From the NCBI RefSeq assembly GCF_000515235.1, contig NZ_KI911558.1, positions 1,533,217 to 1,597,216 of the forward strand: a DNA stretch of 64,000 nt, read 5' to 3'. The stretch's first letter is position 1. Every line of letters starts with the position of its first letter. This DNA is from Synechococcus sp. CC9616 (GTDB taxonomy: Bacteria > Cyanobacteriota > Cyanobacteriia > PCC-6307 > Cyanobiaceae). Positions 32,765 to 41,480 of this stretch are shown piece after piece. The position numbers were made by a program, and so were the translations under genes. The notes under the pieces were generated by a model, which saw only the letters and a program-made list of their open reading frames with translations, was not told the origin of the DNA and did not search any database.

Positions 32765-33049
32765 ATGAACCGCCACTCCAACGTCGAGATGATGTGTCTT
32801 CAGGGTCCGGCGAACTTGGAACGAATCGAGGAGCCATGGCTTGACGGACTAGCCAGCGGTGACCCTGAGAGTGTGGCCACCATAGTTCGCCTGCTGTCTG
32901 GCCACCAGACCTGGAACAGCAAGCGAATGCTGGGGGCGATGGTGCTGGATCGCTTGGACGCCGAAGCGTTGTCAACGCGGGCCGAGCTCCCAGATCGCTG
33001 TCACCGTCTTGTCAATGGGCTGGATTCTGTCAACGGACTGAATCCCTGA
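32765..33049 (+). CDS. Small hypothetical helical protein
   Basis: 94 residues from ATG 32765 (open from 32744). NLERIEEPWLDGLASGDPES, VATIVRLLSGHQTWNSKRML and LDRLDAEALSTRAELPDRCH suggest all-helical structure. No signal peptide. Family not recognised. Lies just beyond the 3' end of the convergent tmRNA gene. Confidence 0.6.
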   Translation: MNRHSNVEMMCLQGPANLERIEEPWLDGLASGDPESVATIVRLLSGHQTWNSKRMLGAMVLDRLDAEALSTRAELPDRCHRLVNGLDSVNGLNP

Positions 33050-33065
33050 GTCACTGTCCTGGAAT

Positions 33066-33380
33066 GTTTGAAGGCCCCTTCCAGGGCCCATGAGTCATTT
33101 GGGTGATAAGGCTGACTTCACCCCATCTCCCTTAAAGGGTCAGGCAGCAACAGGGGCTGCTTGACGGGAGAAACGAACGATGTTGTTCGCAGTTACGGGT
33201 TTGCTCTCACCGAGCAGGCTTCAGTCACCCTCCTCATGCCCCGTCGAAACCATTGCAGCCCCGCGATTCGGGGGAATGGAGCTGAGCGGAATCGAACCGC
33301 TGTCCGAAACACTGGTGTGGATCACCTAGTCCGGAGAACCGGACGTTGCCATTCTGGCAGCAGTCGTGATCTGGAGCATG
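33066..33380 (-). ncRNA. ssrA: tmRNA, circularly permuted two-piece ssrA
   Basis: On the minus strand the tRNA-like 3' part comes first: a T-arm AGCGG-TTCGATT-CCGCT and acceptor strand CAGCTCC+A ending near 33277. About 15 bp later the usual 5' end GGGGCTGCAATGG starts at 33262; GGGGCTG pairs with CAGCTCC. The tag frame, 33190 down to TGA at 33142-33140, resumes at GCG and reads ANNIVRFSRQAAPVAA. A GGCCC/GGGCC hairpin at 33073-33088 lies at the 3' end. This is the permuted arrangement known in marine picocyanobacteria; the linker is processed out and CCA is added later. Outer borders are approximate. Confidence 0.93.
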
Positions 33381-33387
33381 ACCGGCC

Positions 33388-34530
33388 TTGGGTCGTGAAA
33401 ACCGATTTCCTGCCATTGCCGTGCTCCCCCAAGGGCTGGAGGAGGAGGGATGCCAGGAGCTGAAAGCCCTGGGAGCTCACGATGTTCAACCTCGCAAACG
33501 AGCAGCAGCATTTCGAGCGGATCGATCCTGCTTTTACAGACTGCACCTGCAAGCGCGGCTGCCATTTCGATTGCTGCGGGAGATGGCTCGCTTCGATTGC
33601 CGCAGCCGCGATGAGCTGTACGACGGCATTCAGCGAGCGTTGAACTGGGAGCAATGGCTGCATCCCTCCCAAAGCTTCCGTGTGGATGTAACCGGCTCAG
33701 CTCCAGGGCTGAACCACAGCCATTTCTGTGCCCTACAGGTGAAGAATGCCCTGGTGGACCAACAGCGTGATCTTTGGGGGGAGCGATCCTCCATCGATCT
33801 GGAGGATCCCGATCTGGCTCTGCACCTCCATCTGAACCGAGGGGAAGCGCTGCTCAGCCTTGATGGCAGCGGCAGCAGCCTGCATCGGCGTGGTTACCGC
33901 GCCGCGATGGGGACCGCACCGTTGAAGGAAAACCTGGCGGCAGGCTTGATTCGGCTCACGGGCTGGGATGCATCGGGGCCTCTGGTTGATCCTTGCTGCG
34001 GATCCGCCACCCTTTTGATTGAGGCAGCCACGATCGCCCTCCAACAGGCACCTGGCCTCAACCGCAGCTTTGCTTTGGAGGGCTGGGCCGATTTCGAGCC
34101 TGAGCTGTGGCGTCAGGAACAAACCCGTGCAAGGCAACGACGCCGTCGCGACGTCGACCTCCCTCCCCTGATCGGTTTTGAACAGGACCCAGCCATTGCC
34201 GATCAGGCCCGCGCCAACGTGGCTGCCGCAGGCCTCCAGGGGGTGATCAGCATCGTCACGGGCCATTTCAACCAACAACACCTTCCATCAGGCCAAGGCG
34301 TTCTGGTCTGCAACCCTCCCTACGGAGAACGGATCGGCTCCAAGGAGGATCTCGAAGACCTCTACAGCTGCCTGGGTGACTTCGCCAAACAACAGGCTTC
34401 GGGTTGGCAACTCTGGCTGCTCAGCGGCAATGCCGAGCTCACAAGAGCTTTGCGCCTGAAAGCCGAGCGGCGGATTCCCATCAACAACGGCGGTATCGAC
34501 TGCCGTTGGCTGCACTACTCGATTCGCTGA
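33388..34530 (+). CDS. RlmL-like THUMP-domain 23S rRNA (guanine-N2)-methyltransferase
   Basis: 380 residues with TTG start at 33388 (GTG 33421 possible). N-terminal LPQGLEEEGCQELKALGA, then a THUMP-like region (residues ~40-160), then a Rossmann methyltransferase: LKENLAAGLIRLTGW, VDPCCGSATLLIEAA (SAM motif I), FEQDP, and the catalytic NPPYGERIG. It corresponds to the N2-guanine methyltransferase half of E. coli RlmL without the RlmK half. Starts close to the 5' end of the divergent ssrA, so the two promoters share a short region. Confidence 0.88.
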   Translation: MGRENRFPAIAVLPQGLEEEGCQELKALGAHDVQPRKRAAAFRADRSCFYRLHLQARLPFRLLREMARFDCRSRDELYDGIQRALNWEQWLHPSQSFRVDVTGSAPGLNHSHFCALQVKNALVDQQRDLWGERSSIDLEDPDLALHLHLNRGEALLSLDGSGSSLHRRGYRAAMGTAPLKENLAAGLIRLTGWDASGPLVDPCCGSATLLIEAATIALQQAPGLNRSFALEGWADFEPELWRQEQTRARQRRRRDVDLPPLIGFEQDPAIADQARANVAAAGLQGVISIVTGHFNQQHLPSGQGVLVCNPPYGERIGSKEDLEDLYSCLGDFAKQQASGWQLWLLSGNAELTRALRLKAERRIPINNGGIDCRWLHYSIR

Positions 34531-34707
34531 TCAAGAGGGCAACATGGCTCATCCGGACCAGCTGATGCCCTTCAGGGGCTGCGGCAGATCAGAATCGGTT
34601 GCGCAGTACAACAGCATTGTGCTCAGCTAGAGGATGGTCGCAAGCCATGCTTTCGGGCAGGTCAATCACCCTGTCCTCGCTTCGACCACGTCAACAAAAG
34701 AGGCTCC

Positions 34708-35001
34708 ATGTCCACAGAGAAGGAAGTATTAAAAGAAGCTGCCCTTGAGCTTTGGAACACGACCAAAAAGCTGCGCCCCGGTCTGCCCAAAAACGCACGC
34801 GCTCAGCTCGTGCTCAAGGCACTGATCACGATTGGGGACCTTCACGACCAGGTTGAAGCCGCCATGGTCCTGGGCTTGATCGATGCCAACGAGCCCGACG
34901 ATGAGCCCGTGGAAGACGAGCCGACTCCAGATGCCAAGGAGACCGAACAGGACGAAGACCGCAAGACGCCTCGGGCGGTCAGGCGTCGTTCGGGAAGTTA
35001 G
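34708..35001 (+). CDS. Conserved hypothetical acidic protein
   Basis: 97 residues, MSTEKEVLKEAALELWNTTK. Residues 1-60 are helical (ARAQLVLKALITIGDLHDQV) and the rest is an acidic then basic disordered tail (EDEPTPDAKETEQDEDRK, VRRRSGS). No signal peptide. Looks like a conserved cyanobacterial protein without known role. Confidence 0.7.
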   Translation: MSTEKEVLKEAALELWNTTKKLRPGLPKNARAQLVLKALITIGDLHDQVEAAMVLGLIDANEPDDEPVEDEPTPDAKETEQDEDRKTPRAVRRRSGS

Positions 35002-35240
35002 TAAAAACTCCATCGGTTCGATCTTTTAAATCTATTTCGCCAGGCAATAACCATAAAAAAATGATGTCTTGCTGAAACATATGATCCGACTTGTTATCTG
35101 ATTAATCCTTTTAGAGAGCCATCCATCTCCCAAAGCAGATCCTCCAGGTCGATTCACATCGTCGACTCACAAATTAATGGTGTTAAATAACTGCTCTGAT
35201 CAGCTGCTGCCGTTGCCCGTCGATCTGCAGAACTGGACGA

Positions 35241-35624
35241 TCAGCGACCCAACACGGCCCGAAACGTTCTGCTGATGCCCTCAAGAGTTTGAGGCAGGAA
35301 TGGACCCTTCAGCACTTGACCACCAAGTCGCAGGCTGATTCCAGCCAACACAAGATTGATTGCAGCGAGCACGAGCAGAGCGAACTGAAGCGTCAGACCC
35401 CAGGTCGCCTGAATCCAAAGCACCAACGCCACTTCCGCCATCAACAGGGCCAACAGCATCGACGTGCCGCCGATGGCAAGAAACAAGCCGCCGCTGATCA
35501 GGCGTCGCTTTTCACGATCAACCTCCTGAAGAGCAATCCGAACGTGGAGGTCCATCACGGAAGCAGCCAGAGCCGAAATCCGTGCCGCCGCCCCCAGGCC
35601 GCGTGGTTGTTGCGAGCTGCTCAT
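35241..35624 (-). CDS. Phage-holin-like (DUF1469-type) membrane protein
   Basis: 127 residues. An amphipathic N-terminal helix (ISALAASVMDLHVRIALQEV), a basic turn DREKRRLISG, then two transmembrane helices (LFLAIGGTSMLLALLMAEVA, LQFALLVLAAINLVLAGISL) fit the holin-X/DUF1469 family of non-phage proteins. Overlaps the upstream partner gene by 4 bp, so both are made together; such pairs occur in envelope or stress contexts. Confidence 0.78.
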   Translation of the reverse strand: MSSSQQPRGLGAAARISALAASVMDLHVRIALQEVDREKRRLISGGLFLAIGGTSMLLALLMAEVALVLWIQATWGLTLQFALLVLAAINLVLAGISLRLGGQVLKGPFLPQTLEGISRTFRAVLGR

Positions 35625-36046
35625 CGGGACCGTCGTCCACCACTCAGGACCATGCCAAGCAGAACGCCAAAGCCAAGCGCCACGCCGACCGACAAGAGCG
35701 GCCTCTGCCGCACAGGCTTCTCGATCCTTGGCCGCAGAGTGCTGTTGAGCTCATCAAGCAGCTGCTCCAGCTGCTCTTCCAATGGCTCCAGGCTGTCGGC
35801 CAGATGCCTCCCGCGAGTTCCAGCCGTTTGCATCAACTCCTCAAGCTGTTCGCGCACCCCCTGACTGGTCAGGCCGGTTTTGTCTTCGATGAGACGCACC
35901 ACCTCATCCATGCTTCCCCGCGTTGCTTCGAGGGTGTGGCGGGCCAACTCCGGCCAGCGCTTCTGGATGGTGGGCAGCAGCGCTTCAAAACGCTCACGAA
36001 AGACGTGATCAGAACTGCCGTTGGACTGAGGCGAAGACGAGGCCAT
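35621..36046 (-). CDS. DUF883/ElaB-like membrane-anchored helical protein
   Basis: 141 residues. A long amphipathic region (RFEALLPTIQKRWPELARHT ... EQLEQLLDELNSTLRPRIE) precedes one C-terminal transmembrane segment (PLLSVGVALGFGVLLGMVLS) and GGRRSR tail, the layout of ElaB/YqjD/DUF883 proteins that tether to the membrane by the C-terminus. First gene of a two-gene unit with the holin-like protein. Specific role unknown. Confidence 0.75.
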   Translation of the reverse strand: MASSSPQSNGSSDHVFRERFEALLPTIQKRWPELARHTLEATRGSMDEVVRLIEDKTGLTSQGVREQLEELMQTAGTRGRHLADSLEPLEEQLEQLLDELNSTLRPRIEKPVRQRPLLSVGVALGFGVLLGMVLSGGRRSR

Positions 36047-36301
36047 GAACAGCCTGATAAATCAAGTCACTTTCAAATCGTAATCAGACTGTCGATACAT
36101 GCCATCTGGCCTAACGTTTAAAAAAGAAATTCTTCTTGCGATGGCCATCAAAATCAAAGGCATCTTCAGGGGATTATCCAACCCGTAGGGACTGACGGCA
36201 CAGATTCAATACAGCAATCAAAAAAATATCTTTGACGGCATGATCAAAACATTCAAGAACGATAAATTTCAATTCCCCCCTGGACAGAGATAACTTCTGT
36301 A
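36047..36301. other. Intergenic stretch, AT-rich
   Basis: About 255 bp. Contains the start regions of the DUF883-like gene (minus) and of the small gene at 36302 (plus). No motif recognised with confidence. Confidence 0.4.
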
Positions 36302-36409
36302 ATGGCAAAAATCACCATCACCCTTGTCGACAAAAACGGTGAATCATCACCCTGTGCCTGTTCTGCGGCAAAGACTTGCAAGAATCAGCCAAGCCAGACG
36401 AGGGGTTAG
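36302..36409 (+). CDS. 35-residue Cys-containing small protein
   Basis: Reads MAKITITLVDKNGESSPCAC then SAAKTCKNQPSQTRG. The three closely spaced Cys (CACSAAKTC) could bind a metal. Ends 6 bp before the sulfotransferase-like gene, so it may be its leader or partner in one transcript. No recognised family. Confidence 0.4.
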   Translation: MAKITITLVDKNGESSPCACSAAKTCKNQPSQTRG

Positions 36410-36415
36410 GGGGCG

Positions 36416-37414
36416 ATGACCCAGGTTGTGTTGCACATCGGCATGCACAAAACCGCCTCCACTTACATCCAGAAACGGCTGGAGGCGAATCAACCCCTGC
36501 TCAAACAGCACGGCATCCGGTTTGACGACGACAGCAAAAACCTGCTGAAACATGCAGCCCGAAGAAATGATTTCGGGCCCTGGAACACCAGGTTGCAGCA
36601 GGCCAGAAAGCGCAACGCCGACCTCCTCATCTCAAGTGAGGTGCTCAGCCACCTGCTGGCCGAACCCTGCAACAAGCGAGTTGGGGACTGCATCGGGGAC
36701 TGGCTGATCCGTCAGTTTCAGCGCCGTGATTGCCGCATCATCTTGGTCGCTTTTCTGCGTGATCAGCCGGGCTTCCTCAATTCCCACTATGCCCAACTCA
36801 TACGTAATTTCTCGCTGCGCTGCAGCTTTGAGACCTACGCCGAGTCGGTGATGCAGCACCGGCATGCCCGTGGCGAATGCAACCCTGACTACCTGTTCGG
36901 CTGGATCCAGCGTTACAGCTCGATCCAGGCCCACTTCGTGCCCTATGGCGGTCGCTCTGGAGATGACCCCTTCCAACAACTCCTCAAGACGTTCGGCGTT
37001 CCAACCGCCGCCAACTGGCGTTCGATCCCGCCGGAGAACTCCCAGGCTGGTCGACTGGCTGTGGCCACATCGATCCGCGTGCAGGAGCGCCTCGAGGCTC
37101 TAGGCATCCAGTTATCCAGCAAAGCGGCACGACGGCAGGCGACCCATGCACTCCTGCGTCGATCGCGGCGTTATCGCTGGTTCCGAGACCGCTTCAATGG
37201 GCTGACACCGGAGCTCTATCAGCGCATTCGCGAGCATTACGGCGCCGTTAACGAGCGCTTCGCCAAAAGGGTGTGGGGTGGATCCAGCTGGACCGCTTTG
37301 TTTCCGGACGATCCACCGAAGTCCCAAAAGCCGGTTGGGACATTAAAGCGTTGGTGGGTGGAGTGGGAAAGCCAGGATCTGGCACGCCAGCTGGCGACCG
37401 GAAATCAACGATGA
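36416..37414 (+). CDS. Sulfotransferase-like P-loop protein
   Basis: 332 residues. N-terminal VVLHIGMHKTASTYIQKRLE is the PAPS 5'-phosphosulfate loop with the HxxHKT(G/A)ST form of bacterial sulfotransferase-like proteins; the later ILVAFLRDQPGFLNSHYAQL occupies the position of the 3'-phosphate site. GGGGGC ribosome-binding stretch precedes the ATG. It is far from the three sulfotransferases of the capsule island and only distantly related. Coupled by ATGA overlap to the next gene. Substrate unknown. Confidence 0.75.
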   Translation: MTQVVLHIGMHKTASTYIQKRLEANQPLLKQHGIRFDDDSKNLLKHAARRNDFGPWNTRLQQARKRNADLLISSEVLSHLLAEPCNKRVGDCIGDWLIRQFQRRDCRIILVAFLRDQPGFLNSHYAQLIRNFSLRCSFETYAESVMQHRHARGECNPDYLFGWIQRYSSIQAHFVPYGGRSGDDPFQQLLKTFGVPTAANWRSIPPENSQAGRLAVATSIRVQERLEALGIQLSSKAARRQATHALLRRSRRYRWFRDRFNGLTPELYQRIREHYGAVNERFAKRVWGGSSWTALFPDDPPKSQKPVGTLKRWWVEWESQDLARQLATGNQR

Positions 37415-37791
37415 GCTGCGTCGACAGCGTCTTGCCCCGCTACAGCCTGCTACGGCATACAGGTGCGCCCAACGATCCCAGCGGCTGTCATTACGACCTG
37501 CTGCTCGAAGACGGAGATAGCTGCCGTACCTGGCGCCTTGGAGAGATCCCAACGGCGGATGGCAGCAGCCAGAACGCCACTGCCCTTCACGCCCATCGAC
37601 TGGCTTGGCTGGAGCCCCGCAGCGCTGCGGTGTCCAACAATCGCGGCTGGGCCGAACGGGTGATGGCAGGCTGTTACGAAGGGAAACTTCCCCAAGATCC
37701 CTCGAATCCTGTGGAGATTCAGCTGGTTGAGGGAGATCTGCGGGGACGGCTCCGGATCAGCAACGGGCACTGCTGTCTGTTGCGGACTTGA
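37411..37791 (+). CDS. LigD 3'-phosphoesterase-like domain protein
   Basis: 126 residues starting MSCVDSVLPRYSLLRHTGAP. HYDLLLEDGDSCRTWRLGEI and HRLAWLEPRSAAVSNNRGWA followed by a CYEGKL strand match the stand-alone proteins related to the LigD phosphoesterase domain (RHD..HyDL..E..G...TW). The first catalytic-type His is kept; others are unclear. Overlaps the sulfotransferase-like gene by ATGA and precedes smc by 50 bp. DNA-repair activity is not shown by this sequence alone. Confidence 0.6.
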   Translation: MSCVDSVLPRYSLLRHTGAPNDPSGCHYDLLLEDGDSCRTWRLGEIPTADGSSQNATALHAHRLAWLEPRSAAVSNNRGWAERVMAGCYEGKLPQDPSNPVEIQLVEGDLRGRLRISNGHCCLLRT

Positions 37792-37841
37792 GCTTTTAAA
37801 CAGCTCCGCTACTTTCGGGTCGCTTTCAGCTTCCGTTCCTG

Positions 37842-40800
37842 TTGGTTCACATCAATCAGGTGGGGCTGACGCATTTCAAGTCCTTCGGGGGGGCGATGAC
37901 GATCCCTCTCGAAGAGGGATTCACGGTGGTGACTGGCCCGAACGGCTCCGGCAAGAGCAACATTCTCGATGGCGTGCTGTTCTGCCTCGGGCTCGCCACC
38001 AGCCGCGGCATGCGGGCAGATCGTCTGCCGGATCTGGTGAACAGCGGCATGCTCAAGGCTGGCAAATCAGCCGAGACCACCGTGAGTGTGCGGTTTGATC
38101 TCAGCGACTGGACGCCAGATGCTGCCGAAGAGGGCCTGGAAGCCCCAGAGGAGGGGCCCTGGATCCGTGCGGATCAGCAGGAATGGACGGTGAGCCGCCG
38201 ACTTCGGGTGATGCCGGGGGGCTCATACAGCTCCAGCTACAGCGCCGATGGCATCCCGTGCAACCTGCAGCAGCTGCAGACCCAGCTGAGGCGCCTGAGG
38301 ATTGATCCAGAGGGCAGCAACGTGGTCATGCAAGGCGATGTCACCCGCATCGTCTCCATGAGCAACCGCGATCGCCGCGGCCTGATCGATGAGCTCGCCG
38401 GGGTCGCCCTGTTCGACACCCGCATCGAACAAACCCGTCGCAAGCTCGACGACGTGCAGGAGCGACAGGATCGCTGTCGCCTGATCGAACAGGAACTGCT
38501 GAGCAGCCGTCAACGACTGGAGCGTGACTGCGCCAAAGCCCGGCAGTATCAGGAACTGCGGGAAAAACTGCAGCTGGGCAAACGGCAGGAGATGGTGCTG
38601 GCCTTTGAAGCCGCCCAGCAAGCCCTCAAGGATCTCGGCCAGCGCCAGCAGGCGATCGAAGCCCAGGAGCAGCGGGACACTGCAGCGATCGTTGAAGCCA
38701 GGGAAAACCTCGGCAAGGCCGACACCCATCTGCAGGCCCTGCAGGAGCAAGTGAAAGCTCTTGGTGAAGACCAACTGCTGGCCGTGCAGGCTGAACTGGC
38801 CGGTCTCGAGACCCGCGGCCGCGAACTGGATCGGCAGGCCGGACTGCACCAGGAGGAAGGTCAGCGTTTGCAGGGCCTCCGCCACGATCTCGGAGCGCGA
38901 CGGCAGCAGTGGCAGCAGCACAGCCGTGAGCTGGAAAAGAATCCGAATGAGGCCGCTCTGGCCAGCGCCGAAAGCGAGTGCCGAGGAGCTGAATCAGCCG
39001 TTGAGGTTTCGAGGCGGCGGTTGGCGGATGTTGCGGGCCGATCAGGGGCCTGGTTGGACGAACAGAAGCGACGCAGCGAGCGGCGGCAGGAGCTTCAGGC
39101 CAGTGTCGACCCCCTTCAGCAGGAACAGCAGCAACTGCAGGAACGGCTGCGACAAGACGCCGAACGGCTCGACGAACTCAGCCGCGAACAGCACCAGGAC
39201 GGCAGCGAGGAAGAGGCGGTCAAGCAGCGACTCGACGCCCTCGACGCCGAATGGCAAACCGTGCTTCAACGCCTCAGCGACGGCAAGCAGGCCCTGCAGC
39301 AAACAGCCGAGTCCCTTGCGGTTCAGCAGCGCACGCGGGCCCGGCTTGATCAGGAGCAGACCCGCCTGGAGCGGGAGATCGCACGCCTGGACAGTCGCCG
39401 CGACGCTCTTCAGGAAAGCCGGGGGACCGGTGCCCTGCGCTTGCTGCTGGAAGCGGGCCTCGATGGCATCCATGGTCCTGTGGCGCAACTTGGCGAGGTG
39501 GAAGAGCGCCATCGCCTGGCCCTTGAAGTCGCCGCCGGTGCTCGCCTTGGGCAGGTGGTGGTCGATGACGACCGCATCGCTGCTCGAGCGATTGAACTGC
39601 TCAAAAGCCGCCGGGCTGGCCGCCTCACCTTTCTGCCGCTCAACAAAATCCGGGCTTCAGGGGGTGCCAATGCCGCCATGGCTCGCGGCTCCAGCCCCAA
39701 CGCCGACGCTGGCCAGGGTCTGATCGGTCGTGCCGTGCAGCTGGTGCGCTTCGAGCCGATCTACGGCGATGTGTTCGCCTACGTCTTCGGAGACACGCTT
39801 GTGTTCCAGGACCTCTCGGCGGCCCGTCAGCGCCTCGGCCGTTCCCGCGCCGTCACCCTGGATGGTGAGCTGTTGGAGAAGAGCGGCGCCATGACCGGCG
39901 GCAGCTTTTCCAGCCGCAGCAGCGGACTCAGCTTCGGGCGCAGCAGCGACAGCGATGAGGCCGAGCCCCTGCGTCGCCGGCTTCTCGAGCTCGGCGAAAC
40001 GATGGTGGCCTGCCGCCGTGAAGAGGCGAAGCTGAGCCAGCTCATCGAGCAACAGAAGCCCGCCGTGCGGGACTTGGAACAACGCCAGGCCGCGCTGGTC
40101 GCCGAGCGCAATGCCGCGCATCGCAACCACGGCCCCCTCGTGGAGCGTCATCGTCAGCGTTCGGAACGGCTCGATCGCCTGCAAGCGGATCAAACCGAAC
40201 AGCAGCAGCGACTGCAGGCCATCGCCAAGGAACTGGAACCGCTGATCGTGGAACTGACGCGGTTGAACCAGGCAGAACTCAATGGCAATGGCAACGACGA
40301 CGCCGCTGTTTGGCAACAGCTGCAGCAGGACCTCGAAGCCGCTGACGCCACCCTGGAGCAGGCCAGGCAACGACGGGATGAACTGCTCAACAGCCAGCGG
40401 GAGCGACAACTGGCTCTGGAGCGCCTGAACGATCAACAGCAAGCCCTGGCAGCTGAAGAACAGCGCCTGCAGGAGGCTGTCCAGGCCCTGGCCACAACCC
40501 ATGGCTCCTGGCGGCAACAACAACAGGAGCTGCAGGAACAGCGGAGCAAACTCGAAACCGATCAGAAGCAGCTGCAGGAACGATTCGGAGAGCAGCGCCG
40601 CGCCAGGGATGCGGCAGAAGCGGACGTCTCCCGGCAGCGCCAGGCCTTGCAGCAAGCCGAGTGGAACCTCGAGCGACTCAAGGAGGAGCGGGAAGGGCTG
40701 ATCGAGCAACAGCGCAGCGGCAGTTTGCGCCTTCAGGAGATGGAACAGGCCCTGCCGGATCCCTGCCCTGAGATTCCCGAAGCGATGCGTCTGGCAGGAC

Positions 40801-41444
40801 TTGAGGCCCTGCAGGCCGATTTACAGGCGATCCAGCAGCGGATGGAAGCCCTTGAACCGGTGAACATGCTCGCCCTCGAGGAACTGGAGGCACTCGAGCA
40901 ACGCCTCGCCGAACTCAACGAACGACTGGACGTGCTCGACAAGGAGCGGGAGGAACTGCTGCTGCGCATCGAAACCGTCGCCACCCTGCGCCAGGAGGCC
41001 TTCATGGAGGCCTTCACGGCCGTGGATGGCCATTTCCGCGAGATCTTCGCCTCCCTCTCCGATGGCGATGGACATCTGCAGCTTGAGAATCCAGAGGATC
41101 CCCTGGAAGGTGGGCTGACCTTGGTGGCCCATCCCAAAGGCAAAGCGGTGCGCCGGCTGGCGGCCATGTCCGGCGGCGAAAAATCCCTCACCGCCCTCAG
41201 CTTCCTGTTCGCCCTCCAGCGCTTCCGTCCATCGCCCTTCTATGCCCTCGATGAGGTGGACAGCTTTCTGGACGGGGTGAATGTGGAACGCCTGGCAGCA
41301 CTGATCGCTCGCCAGGCCAACCAGGCCCAGTTCATGGTGGTGAGTCATCGACGGCCAATGATTGCCGCCTCTCAGCGCACCATCGGCGTCACCCAGGCCC
41401 GTGGTGCTCACACCCAGGTGGTCGGTCTTCCGGATGCAGCCTGA
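37842..41444 (+). CDS. smc: Chromosome segregation ATPase SMC
   Basis: 1200 residues from a TTG start (VHINQVGLTHFKSFGG). Walker A GPNGSGKSN in the N-terminal head, two long coiled coils (about residues 170-500 and 680-1020), a hinge around residues 520-670 containing GRAVQLVRFEPIYGDVFAYV, and a C-terminal head with the signature LSGGEKSLTALS and Walker B FYALDEVDSFLDG. Length is usual for bacterial SMC. The coiled coils are extremely Gln-rich. Confidence 0.97.
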   Translation: MVHINQVGLTHFKSFGGAMTIPLEEGFTVVTGPNGSGKSNILDGVLFCLGLATSRGMRADRLPDLVNSGMLKAGKSAETTVSVRFDLSDWTPDAAEEGLEAPEEGPWIRADQQEWTVSRRLRVMPGGSYSSSYSADGIPCNLQQLQTQLRRLRIDPEGSNVVMQGDVTRIVSMSNRDRRGLIDELAGVALFDTRIEQTRRKLDDVQERQDRCRLIEQELLSSRQRLERDCAKARQYQELREKLQLGKRQEMVLAFEAAQQALKDLGQRQQAIEAQEQRDTAAIVEARENLGKADTHLQALQEQVKALGEDQLLAVQAELAGLETRGRELDRQAGLHQEEGQRLQGLRHDLGARRQQWQQHSRELEKNPNEAALASAESECRGAESAVEVSRRRLADVAGRSGAWLDEQKRRSERRQELQASVDPLQQEQQQLQERLRQDAERLDELSREQHQDGSEEEAVKQRLDALDAEWQTVLQRLSDGKQALQQTAESLAVQQRTRARLDQEQTRLEREIARLDSRRDALQESRGTGALRLLLEAGLDGIHGPVAQLGEVEERHRLALEVAAGARLGQVVVDDDRIAARAIELLKSRRAGRLTFLPLNKIRASGGANAAMARGSSPNADAGQGLIGRAVQLVRFEPIYGDVFAYVFGDTLVFQDLSAARQRLGRSRAVTLDGELLEKSGAMTGGSFSSRSSGLSFGRSSDSDEAEPLRRRLLELGETMVACRREEAKLSQLIEQQKPAVRDLEQRQAALVAERNAAHRNHGPLVERHRQRSERLDRLQADQTEQQQRLQAIAKELEPLIVELTRLNQAELNGNGNDDAAVWQQLQQDLEAADATLEQARQRRDELLNSQRERQLALERLNDQQQALAAEEQRLQEAVQALATTHGSWRQQQQELQEQRSKLETDQKQLQERFGEQRRARDAAEADVSRQRQALQQAEWNLERLKEEREGLIEQQRSGSLRLQEMEQALPDPCPEIPEAMRLAGLEALQADLQAIQQRMEALEPVNMLALEELEALEQRLAELNERLDVLDKEREELLLRIETVATLRQEAFMEAFTAVDGHFREIFASLSDGDGHLQLENPEDPLEGGLTLVAHPKGKAVRRLAAMSGGEKSLTALSFLFALQRFRPSPFYALDEVDSFLDGVNVERLAALIARQANQAQFMVVSHRRPMIAASQRTIGVTQARGAHTQVVGLPDAA

Positions 41445-41480
41445 GCTGGCGGCTGAGAAGGCTTGCGCCAAAATGGCCGA

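Noticed and set aside
38761-40709. Long secondary open frames inside smc on both strands, up to about 350 codons.
   Set aside because: SMC coding is unbroken here with correct hinge and coiled-coil composition; Gln/Leu-rich coding with high GC leaves long shadows in other frames.
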